This document shows positions 27,701 to 39,700 of a stretch of DNA of 64,000 nucleotides, piece by piece. The notes beneath the pieces were generated by a model. That model worked only from the letters and a program-made list of their open reading frames with translations, was not told the origin of the DNA and ran no database searches. This stretch comes from Progne subis subis (lineage: Eukaryota > Chordata > Aves > Passeriformes > Hirundinidae), in the NCBI GenBank assembly GCA_022316685.1, contig JAKJHU010000053.1, forward strand, positions 1,729,636 through 1,793,635. Reading direction: 5' to 3'. The stretch's first letter is position 1; each line of letters opens with the position of its first letter. Both the position numbers and the translations under genes were made by a program.

Positions 27701-30700
27701 AACAATCGGTTCTCTTCTCAAAACACGCACCTGAAGAGATTAGGGAGGTTTTTATAACCCAGACAGCTCTTTATAAACAGCTACGAGTAGAGATCTGCCA
27801 GCCCTGACACTGCTACTTCAATCATTATGGCAAAGGGCAATAAAGAAAAGTGTGAAACTAAGTTAGTGGGCTTTCTGTGCCTAATCAAAATTCATATTCT
27901 TCGTTTACAGAGTACATGTTATGACAGCTGGACTCATTCGTTTATAGGAAGGCGCTTCTCAAATTGCTCTCAACCAACTGGCAGGCTCATTTGCTGCCAG
28001 GAAGGTAAGAATCTCTCTAATTTATTAGCAGGAAGAGCAATGAGAGCTAGTAGGAACAAGATGGGAAGGGAAAAAGAGGCCAGGTTCTGTTGTATTTAGT
28101 TATGTGATGGAAGACCAGTACCACTGCTTTTCCTTAAGAGGATTCTCAAAAAAGCCCACCCAAAACAATATCTGTCCACTGCTGGGGTACAAAGACAGCA
28201 AAGGCAATGGCAGGTTCTGAAATGACTAAGTGAATGCAGAGCTTTATTTATTTATTTATCTTCTTACAAGAACAAATTTATCGAAGAAGTAGTAGGGGAA
28301 CTGCAGAGTTGCCAAAATGAACATCTGATCCTGGACAGATCTGTTCAACCTAAATAACTATTAACACAAAGCAACATCCATCTGTGCACATGTTGTGCAA
28401 CGGCCCAAAAATTATGTTTCAGAAAAAGCTTCTTTAGAAATACAACCACTGGAAACATTGATAATTTGAAGAAAGGTCCTTAAATTAACCTCTTTGCAGA
28501 CGTGAGCTATGCCCAAAACATATCAACATCTTTAAAGGAAAATGGAAACCGTTCCGTAAGAAACAGTTTAGCACGACTGAAGATTCAGATTTATACCTTG
28601 ACAGAAATTTTGCAGAAAAGACAGACTAAACCTACTGTGCAGACTTTAAAGCAAGCAAAAGCTGCAGTGCACTGTTTCATCTGTCCAACTACGATGTATT
28701 GTTAGAAGTGCTGCCAAGTCCTCAGACTCTCACCCCGTGCCCAGGGAAATGGTATGGTATTTCAGGCCGTATCTTTCCATAATATGGAATAAGGTTATTT
28801 TCTAGCTTCAGTTACTCCTGGTGCACCAGCTGCTTGTGATGGATGTGCTCCCCACAGAGACCAGCACTTACACAGTCTAATGTCAACAGTAAATAAAAAG
28901 CCAGTGACTGTCATACAGGAGTTGAAATACTGCCTGGAGTGAGAAACTCTGTAGTGAAGTGCTCTATGAACATTACAAACTTTTATTGCCACAGGCTGGC
29001 CTTCTCTCAGGCCTCTCCTGAAGAAGTGACAATGGCATGTCAGCTCATGCCCTTTGGAGCAGCTCTGTGCTTCGGCTTGCGTGGCAAGGCAAGAGGGGGA
29101 TTTAGTGTTTCATCAAAGGAAATCTTTGGAGCCTCAGAACAGCAAAACCAGATGATGATGCGCTACAAAGGATTGCTCAGTGCCCAAGACCAGCCTACAG
29201 GATCTGGCAACTGCACACAGAGCAGCCACAGAGGAGGGAGTCCACAACCAGGACTTCCAGGAGGTTCAGTTTTGAAACACCTACACATTACCCAGGAAAG
29301 TGTAAAAGGACATGATACAGGCAAATAGTGTAATATCATTTTTTTCCTCTCAAGTTCTTCATTTCACACAAAAACAGGATTATCTTGCATGTGGGTGAAT
29401 CTCCTTTTATTTATTCTCCATCAAAAGTCAAAGCTTTCCAAGCACCTATCACATGGCTTGTTGCCATGGAAATGACCGTTTTGCCACAAACGGGCTCTGA
29501 TCTTCATGGGAAGAGACAGCAGGAGTGAATGAATCCTAAAATGAGTTGAAGTACTTGTTTTCTTGTATGTTTTATTATTAATAATGCTTAAGAGAGAACA
29601 AATATTGCCTACATAGCTCAAGTTCAAAACTATTTTCAACCTGAGTTTCCCTGACACACACCCACCATCCAGTTAAAGCCACGCTCCAGAAAGAAAGCAA
29701 GAGGAAAAAAAAGTGTTTATTAAAAACACTTGATCTAATTAAATTCTAAATTCCTAATGACAATGAAAAGGCCACGAGCATCTGCCACTTCCTTTAAGCA
29801 GAAATAAGAGCCGCATATTCCTTTCTAAAAATATTTTATGCAGAAATACTGGAAAGCAGATGCATTTCATGGCACGTAGTGCCAGCTGCTCCACAGCAAG
29901 GAAGGGCTAAAAAAAAAAAAAACCAAACGCAAAACCATGCGAGCTCTTTTCTCAGCTGACTCCCCTCTCGCAGGCACACACTTCCACAGAGGCAGCCAAG
30001 GCTACTTTTGGCCATGACCTACTTTCCTGCGGCAGCGAGCAGCCTCGGCGCCCGCGCGCTCTCGTCTGTCAGCTGACAGCCCTGGCTCCCGCGGGATCCC
30101 AAAGGGCAGCATCCCTTATGGATAGCCAGGCAGAGGTGGTGACGCCACGGAGGTTAGTGGGGCACTGTGGCAGCTCGCGGACGGAACGCGCCGATTGTTC
30201 CGAATTAAATCGTTCTCTGTCATCGCCGGGCGTCTCATGCAGATATGACCTACAATCCCCACGCAGCAATTAGTTACACTCGCTGAATCTCTTTGGTCCG
30301 TGGCTGCACGTTCTCCTTGTTAATAAGGCTCTGACCCCGTTGGATACGCACCAGCCTGCAAAGCAATCAAAAGGGGCTCCACTGATTCTCTACCCGCACG
30401 CGGGCGGAGCCAGTGACGCGTTTAGTAAAGACAGACGTTCCCATCCTACCAACAGCAAGTGAGTTAAGTGTTCAAAAGTTCAGCACTTGGGGATTGGACC
30501 CCCTGATGGGACACACTGGATGGCCTCCGTCAGGAACACACAGAAATCCAGAGAAGCTGGGATTGGGGTTGTGTGGCCAGGTTTTGGTAGTGGGGGCTAC
30601 AGGGGTGGCTTCTGTGAGAAGCTGCTGGAAGCTTCTGCTGTGTCCAGCCAGCTCCAGGATAGACACACTGGTGGCCAAGGCTGCGACAATCAGGAACGGT

Positions 30701-33700
30701 GGTAAGGCACCTGGGATAATATCGAAGAAGAAAATCTCTCCTGGCCCTTATCTCAAGCCATGAACCCCCAGTGACATTTTCTCTCCCCTGTCCAGCTGTG
30801 GAGGGCAGTGAGAGAAGGGTTTCGGTAGTGCCTGGGGACCAGGCAGGACCAATGCACTACAGGGGGAGAAATTAACATCTCACATCTGCACTGGCTGATA
30901 ACATGAGGTCAAAAATCATTCAGAGCTGGCATGGCCATTTGATGGTTTTTCATCCCATCAGAACAAGAAACACTGAGTTACCTCAAGCAGAAGAGAAAGC
31001 CAGAACAAATATAATATTGAAATGCAGTGTTGCCTACCAAGTCCCAAACTTAGCTTAGCAACAGCAAATGAATTTTATATCACATTCTTTGATTCCTTTA
31101 AAGATGAGACCTGTTACATATAACTTCCCATTTTAAGAAGCCCTCTTACAATTTTCCTTGCTATAAAATCTTCCCCAAAAATGGAGACATGAGTTCAATG
31201 ACTAGCACTGGGATAATTCCACATACTTATTTCAGATTTGGGAAATTGATTAAATGATGAAAAAGGGCATTGGAAATCCTCAAGTCTACACATTAGGGTT
31301 TGCAATTGGACTGCAAAACAGCAGTGCTGTTTTAACAAGATAAGCTATCTATACGTAGTTTAACACTCCATGAAAAATTTGGGCTTAGCAGCCAAGAGGC
31401 CAAAACCATCTCACAATTCAAGGTATCATTTCTATGCTTAATTCGACAACAAAAATGCTCAATATTTATCACAGCTGTCTACCTAATGCTAAAAAGATAC
31501 CCTTGATTCACATCCTTGGATGAAGCTGCTGTTTTCATGTACTGCTGAGCTACAATGGAAATGGACACAGAAGATCCTCCATTACACACTTCTAGATCAC
31601 TGTATTTTAAACTGACATCGTATGGTCACCAAAGCCTTGTCCAGAGAACCATAAAGATATGCTTGATAACACACATGGTTCACAGATACCAGCAAAAATG
31701 CTGCTACTGTCAGAGAGCACATTAACAGAAATTACCATGAGAAAAAGAGGTGTAGCTGCATTGCAAGATCAAACCTGCAGTCTTAATGCAGTCAGAAGTC
31801 TACCAATGCAGAGACCCACAGCCAAATACAGCACAAGGAAAATAAAGCTTTGCAGAAGCACCAAAAATCTAGTCTCCAATTTTAGTGAAAAACAAGCAAG
31901 TAAAGATCTGTGGGAAACCTCATGCTGCATCTCATTTAAGGCTAGAGCGCTTCACAGCTGCTAGTTTTTCAAGTGTCACAGTCACAAAATCCCATCCAAT
32001 GTGCACACTTACACCAAAACACAGAAAAGGAAAAGAAGAGACCATCTGTTCAGTCTGTAAAACCTAGATGTAAATACCTTTTTGCTGTAAGGAGCATAAT
32101 ACATTAGAAATAACGGTAGACACATTTATCTGCCTGTGCCCAGAGGTGGGTTACTGGATCAAACACTGCCCACCACCACCACAGTCAGCAAGGTGTGAAG
32201 GAGGAACAGCAGCTTGGCCAGTGACTCGTGACACTGGAAGCTTTTAAATGTCTTTTTTTGATAAAGCACTTGAACAGTAAGTAGAAGCAAATCTCATCTT
32301 CCTCACCCTCGCTGTTTCCCAAAGATACGGGGAATTGAAAAATAAATCCCCTTTTTAGGGCAGATAAAGGCTAACTCTTAGTAGTGCTGGGTACACTGCT
32401 GTAAAACACACAAACAGCTCTGGAAAAGAATGAACCAGCTATCCGTGTTTGTCAGCAGCAAAGGAGAAAGGGAAATTTTCAGAAAAGCCAACAAAAGAAG
32501 GAGTTATCTGTCAGGGTACAACTCAGTGGGATTTTCATCCCCTTGATCACACTTGTGTTTTATGACCATTTCCTTATGACATAGGACTTCCCAGTCATTC
32601 CTCAGGGTAGAAGTCATGTCCTCATACGTTTCTATCCAGGGGCCTTGAAAATTTATGGTCACTAGTCAAATATTAACTCATTTAGACTGTTGACTAAAAG
32701 CTAATAATTTCTGAGGCCAATGAGGTAAGACGACACGGCTCAGTCGCTGCATATTGAAGAGTTCAAAGTGGATTCTGGCATTTGAGCAGCAGCCTGTGTC
32801 TGCTGCCCCAGACAAAAATGCACCTGGAGAGAGATGCTTAACAACAATGGCTGTAACCATCCGTGTCTGAAAGGCTGCTACTGCCCACAGAAATACAGGC
32901 AGCAACCTGGAAACAGCAGAAAAAGAAAGGGAAAAGGAAGAACTACTGCTCATCTTGGCTAACTCTAACTTATTTATAAGTACCTGGTTCTCAAATGACC
33001 CAGCCTACCAAAAGAAAATGCAACAAATTCTCATTTTCTCAAAGCAACCTTCCTGTCTCAATACATGAACTGAAATGGGTTTTGGTTTAACACTATCGAG
33101 TGTAATATATCAAATATTATCAAAGTATTTCAGGAAGAGATTAGAAAATTATTCCCACCACTGTACCAGGCATTCACACAGCATTTACTGTGCATGATTA
33201 ATTCTGTTCAAAGAAGATATATTAAAATTTAACAGATGTGGAGAAGAACTGTGACCATGTAGGGTATGGAGAACTTAAAGGCATGAAGAACATCTGAGAG
33301 GAAAATACAAGTCTCAACAACAAAACGTCAAGAAAGCATTAAATTCCTCCATGCCCAATACAGCTGTAAACACTAACAGAGAAAAGCGCAATTTTGGCAC
33401 CAATACAAAGAAGACTAAGCTGGTCAAACCCAAAATTTACAGAAGATATGTATCAGATGAAAACCCATCAGCAGAAGCTCTCAGCAGCCATAGCAGGCAG
33501 AAAGCAAATACTGGTTCAAGACAGAGCAGGCAGTTTGCAAAGCAGACTGAGAGAGCTGAAGACCTCAGAGATGCTCCAGTTTTCTGTTCCTGTTTCACTC
33601 CTCTTCCTGCAACACATGAAAACCAAGATGGATTTGTCTGAATCATTTTTCAACAACAAAGCTTCCTTTGGCTTTATTTCTGTAAGCTTTGTTCTCTCTT

Positions 33701-36700
33701 CTGTAATAAGCTATTACTCACCTAGAACAAAACTATATTCCCACCCCACACTGAAACTTTTCTTACAAATAAACAGGAAAAAACCCTCACTTCAAATACA
33801 TAGGAAAAATATGATAAGTTTAACAAAAGGAGAAAAAAAGAGGCGCAATTGACATTGAAACTTATGCAATATCTGAAGACCTGACTGAGTTGCATCAGAC
33901 AAATTAAGAAATATACTTTGAATTTCAAAGCTGAAGATGTGCCGACTTCTTCTGACATGTACGTGAAAGGAGTTCTCTAGAGAAAAATTAAAATTCTCAT
34001 TTATACATCACTCATATTACATCCAAATGAGGCCTGAAGTTACTGATCCACCTAAATGATCACTCATTTCCAAAGCCCCGAGGAGAAAACACAGCAGACT
34101 ACTTGGATTTCAGGTGCTGTGCTCTGATGTTGGAAGAAAAACATAATACGAGAAGGATATGACTCACTCCTGAATTCTACATAATGAAAATTATCTCAAC
34201 TGGTCAAACTATTTAGCTTTTAATTAGACAGTCCCAGCACCCTAGATATGTCAAACTGATGTGGACACAGCCTGCCTGTGGAAGCCTCCACAGCATTTTC
34301 CTGCTGGTATTTTGTATCCAGACAAAAGCCAAAAATGCTCAAAGTAAGCACAATCTCTTTGGAAAGAGTAAGTGATGAAAATTTTTCAAAACAAGAAGAT
34401 GAAAAAGCACAAGGAAAGTCTGACTCCTGCTTCAATGTGCCATTTTTAGATGATCATCAGAATCGTGAGGTAACATTACCACCAGGTTACACAAAGGTCT
34501 CAGCAAACACTCTGAAAATGCATCCCACTAAACATTATCTATGGCTGTTGCATTTTCCTGACAGTGTACACTGTTACACTGCCCTGAGAGAGGGCACCTT
34601 CAAACCACAGGCTTTTGGCTAATGACATCCATTATTTGCTGCTCATTATCTAGAAACACACCTGCAACAACACAATTAAAGCAGCAATCTGCAGTAAATT
34701 ACCTCACAGACCATATGAACTGAGTTAAAAGCCACTGTCACTGTTGATTTAGCCAGTAAGGGTCACATGAAATTGGAACTTATCCTCCTCCCAGTTCAGG
34801 CCCGAGATTTGTTCCACTTGATTCAGGGTTGGATGGGTTTTGTCTGTGACTGGGATCTCAACACCTCTGACTCAGTAATGTGTGAAGCTCATCCAACCCA
34901 CTTTCAGGAATCCATTCCTGAAACACAGGGACCTTGCACTGACTATGTGACAGAGGTGGAAAGCAACTTGTAGTGAACCATAAAGTCCTGGCTGGAACTT
35001 AAACTGTACTTTAACACCTGTTCCTACTTGCTATTTCCCACATTGCTCACACACTACAGTTTCTTTATTCAGAATACTGCAAAAGTAGAAAAAAAATACC
35101 TAAGCCCTGTTTCTCATTATGTTCACTCCCCAGGTGAAAAACCAATTATCAGTGTTTTATATTTCTATCTCTATGCTTTCAAAATACCAACATGGTAAAA
35201 AGACTTTCATGTTTAAGGAAGTTTCACCTTTGCTCCAATTTCTGCATCCTTTTCAGACAGGATTTCCCTTACTTAGATAGCCAAAGACTTTTTTAGTGCA
35301 TTAAAAAAAAAAGCATTGTAAGGTTGTTTGTTCATTTTTTAAGTGGGATTAACAAATCAACAGTAAAAGAAGTAATCTTCTTCATATCCTCATCATTAAA
35401 CCAGGTCAGCAAGCTTCACTGCAAAACCAGCAACTGATTTCTATGGGGTCTATGAGACTCACTGAAATCTACTTGAACAAATAGATAAGAAATCACGATT
35501 TCAACCACAGAATGAAGTAACAATAGCCACCAGCCTGTGGAAGATAAATATATTTAAGGAATGTACTTGAGAATGATTTTCCAAGTTTTGAACTAACAGA
35601 TTCAGCTGCAATTTTTTTCTTTTGTGGGTAAGAAGTTCTAGGTTTTGAAAGGGCCTGTAATTATTATGTCAAGCATCATCTTACCAACCTGACTTCAAAC
35701 AAATAATTGAAAAAAAGGGCACTGTTTACACTCCTAGTGAGCAGTGCAGGAGGGAGGAGGTGTCCACTGCAGGCTGTCATTGCTGCAGGGCATTGCAGGT
35801 ACAAGCTCTCTGGTGCTTCCACAGCCTGGATCAGACAGGCTCACTGCAGGAGCCAGGCACCTGTACTGCCACAATTATTTGATCATGGTAGTCATAACTT
35901 CACCCCAAGTCAGCTTTATTTGGTAAATAAGGGATTAAAGAGTGTGGGGGAAAAAAATAGCAAATATTTATAGTGTACACAGAGTAAAGCTTTGTGTCCA
36001 GCTCTCTTTTTAGAAGGCAGATGAATCACTAGGAAAAGTCAGGGATTTTTAGCCTTCTGACTCCAAAGCTGGTTCTCATTTTCCATGTCAGTGGCTTTGC
36101 CTTCTATTACTTCATCACATGCACCAGACTCCTCTTTATGGTTTTCTTCAGAGGCAGACCAAGCAAAAAGCTTTTCTAACCTGTAAAAAACCCTCACAAT
36201 TTATAAAAAAAAATTCCTTCTTAACGCAGTGAGAAGCTAAAACCTTGTGACGCTTAAGAAAATGCCCTCTGTGGCCTGCAGGTCTGGATCCTAACCTCCT
36301 ATGAGACAGGGCACAACACAAGTTCTGTTCTGCCTTATTCAGAACAGAAAGAAATGGGACTCTCAGTCTCACAAATCCACCCCCCAGCATCTTCAGGTCT
36401 CCTAACCTGACTCATAGGCCAGGATAAATTAACTGGACCGAATCAAATTAACTGCCTTTCCAGTGTCCAAAAGAATTAAATTCCCACAGAAAAGGGGGAC
36501 CAGGGACAAAGACAGTAGCTACTTCTGAGAGAAGGGAACAGAGATATTTGCCCAAGGTTCCAGAGCTTTGATAGGGACTGAAAGTACAGCCACAACAATC
36601 TGGCCTGCCCACACACAGTCAGAATGTCACTGAACTGGAGTGGAAAAAATAGGTATTGACATCAGACACATTACAATGCACAGGAGGAAAAACAGCTCAG

Positions 36701-39700
36701 CCCACACAGAACATATCCACGCAACCAAAAAAAACCCCATTTCCTTGAAATTCCTGTCAAAAGGCACGCTGATCTATCATCTGTTCATATTTGAGATTCC
36801 AACCAAGCAGACATGCTCTGGCCAATCTCGCTCCTTGAAACAGGTGAGCTGAGCCCAGCCGGCTGCCTCGTGTGGGCATGCTGGTCAGGCTGTCAGAACG
36901 TCACCACATGAAACATCCTGGCAAGCCTGCAACTCTCTGCAAGCCCAAGAAGCCAATGTGCTGTTGTCAGTAAAAAAGAATGAGCTAACTATCACTTTCC
37001 ACTTTATTTTTTTGCAATTTTAGCGTAAGGATAAGCCAGGGCACTGTCCTGACAAAGCTGACAACAGAAGTGAGAAAATGCCAGCTGACAGACTGTAGTT
37101 CAGCTGAGAGAAATGCCCTTCCAAAAGGATTGGTGTAGCAGTAGAACAAGCAATTTTTTACCACAATGCATTGTTAAAAAGCGGGGGAGATTAATCTAAA
37201 GTTACTTTCTAGAACAGCTCACGGAAAATTCTAGACAAAGGTCAACAGTGATTTGCATTGCAGCATTTCTTTAACACAAAGGCTACTCCAATAGCTTAAG
37301 ATTCAGAAGAATCAGACAAGTCCCTTGTAGATCAGTTCACAGACATGCAATTAATAAAAGACTAACACAGTCCTGTCCACTGGAGCACAGCAAAGATAAA
37401 TATATTCATGACTGCCAGGCTCTCCAGTTCTCCACTGAGGGGTCCACTTCAGAAATAAGACAGCTGGACAGAACTAGTGAGTGCCAAGAGTGCACCATTA
37501 ACACCCCATTTCCAAGCAGTCTATTGACTTCTCTAAAGCATCTGTCCTGTAGCAAACCACAATTAGAGAAGTACAAGCCGCAAAGAGTTTCATTACTAAT
37601 TTTTACTTCAAGACAAATAAATAGAAAAACTCTCCAGAGCCTCATCACTAACCTATGCAAAGTAATTGCATAAGTTAGTGTATACGACATGGCACTGCAG
37701 CCAATCTGGCTCAATTCCTTTCTAAATAAACCCAGAGTCCTGAGTTTCTCTAAGTCACCAATTTGTTGCAAAAGAGACTTTCTGGTTTCCATGAACAAGC
37801 TGCACAGGGAGCAGAGGGTGCACACACAGTGACAGACTCAGCAGAGGACAGGACAGTCCAGAGATGCACAAGCTCAGTTCACTGACCTCCTCTGACACCT
37901 ACCCTGCCTTATCCCAGCACTCCTATCCCATTCCCACCCAATGCCACCCTCCTCTTCCAAAAACCTGAGCTACCCCTCTGGGAAACAAAGTCTAAATTAC
38001 AATCCTTCTTTCAACCCCACTCTTCAACTCAGAGCTATGCAGGGCTGGATTCAGCAGGCCTGTGTGCTATTCTGGACAACAAGTGTCTCCTTCTTCCAAC
38101 TGATCTGGAACACCTTGGTCCTGTGGAGGAGAAAGCTATAGAGCACCAGTCCACCACAGAACAAGAGGGGTAAAGAAAGGGCTCCCCAGACAGTGATACA
38201 GAGGAAAAGGGGAGGATGCACACTGAGGAGAGCTGGAAAAGCACTGCAGATCAACGACAGAAGCACAGGTCTACTAAACTCACAGCTCTAAGGCCCGAGC
38301 TCATTTAAGCATTTATGGTTCACCTCATATATTCTTCACAGTCTCCCTCTCTCCATTACACAACACAGTCAGGCACGTTACACTTCTTGCTTAGCATTTC
38401 CTTGAAGCAATTTTAAACCACATCATGGTTCACAGTCTGCAATGAGCTGCTCTGAGTGAAAAAAATGATCTGGTAACACCCCAAAACTCCCAACCAATGC
38501 AGAGAGCAGCAAGGTGCTGAGAGGCTGGCAAAAACAAATGAGATAGCTGTAATTCCTTCTCAACTACACACTGGCCACTCCACGTGTGAGGAAAGACGTT
38601 CAATCATCTCACCAGTGCACAAACACTCCTGCAGGAATATATCAAATCTCAGACAGGCTGTTCACGTTTAGAGTTTGGAATGCTGCACCTGTATTTAGCT
38701 TTTCTCATATCTGCCCGATGGAAAATCTTTCATCAAACACAAGATATCTCAGAAGGAATCGCGCAGCCCGGAGCCAGGGGCAAAACTCCCCAATCCTGGG
38801 CAACGGCTGCCGCCCAGTGCCTGGAAGAGTAACTGCACACAACTGAAGGAAAAACTCGGTAGCTCAAGCAACAGTTTCTGCTTCAAATTTTCCTCTATGC
38901 CCTCATTAACAACGCACTTTAACACATCAGAAAATATAATTCCAACGGGGAAATATTTCCTGTACTTCACGTTTATTCAGTGTTTAACAACTTCATGCTG
39001 CTACAGAAAGTAATCCCTTCATAATTATCATTTATGCAGAAAAACGTGGGAGAAACCCACAAAGGTTTCTCTCACAGTGAATCATCATGACAGAAGCTTT
39101 CTGAAGCATACCGTCAGGATAACTCAAAAGATTTTGTAGTGTAAGCTTACCATTCATAATATCATCTATTAACCTCCCTAATCTGCATGATGCCAAATAT
39201 CCTTTGGGTTAGGAAATATTGCTGCAAGTTTAATCCTAGATGGAGAGGTGCCAGCCCCTTCCCTGTAGGGAGCAGAACTCTGCTTGGAGGAGGCAGCAGT
39301 AGAGTCGTTACCATCAATAACCAGTCAGGCTTTCTGGGCAGCACCAGCATTAGCAACAGTTTATATTTCCATCTCTACAGATGTTCATTATGCCACAGCC
39401 GGAAGGCAGGCAAGATACCCTGGGAGTTCACATAAATGAACCACTCACCTCTGCTCTGTTTACAATTATTTTACAAAAAAATATAGAGGTAATGCCCTCC
39501 TTTCTTCCACACATTTTCAAAACTGCACTCCCATTCAACTTTATTTTGCTTTCGCTACGGCATTTTTGTTTCTCTAACACATTAAATTAACAACTGAGCA
39601 CAAAGAAAGCAAAGACATGATGTGAATGCGCCCATCGTTACTCACTTCTCCCGTGATTGGATTGGTTCCATATTTCTTTATCCAAGGTACAATGCTCCTG

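Larger units (their letters stand above)
26573..39645 (-). other. PPIL2: PPIL2 intron 5
   Basis: 13.1 kb, splitting the U-box coding region between residues 81 and 82. It contains the CpG-rich patch at about 30.0-30.4 kb, the LTR end at about 30.74-30.86 kb, and a short TTTA repeat near 28246. The several 100-150 codon frames lack recognisable domains. Confidence 0.85.

Noticed and set aside
28939..29328. 129-codon plus-strand frame in PPIL2 intron 5
   Set aside because: No recognisable domain, splice pattern or promoter. It is consistent with chance.
33351..33852. Overlapping 96- and 152-codon plus-strand frames in PPIL2 intron 5
   Set aside because: Lys/Ser-rich conceptual products with no recognised domain, typical of A-rich intron sequence.
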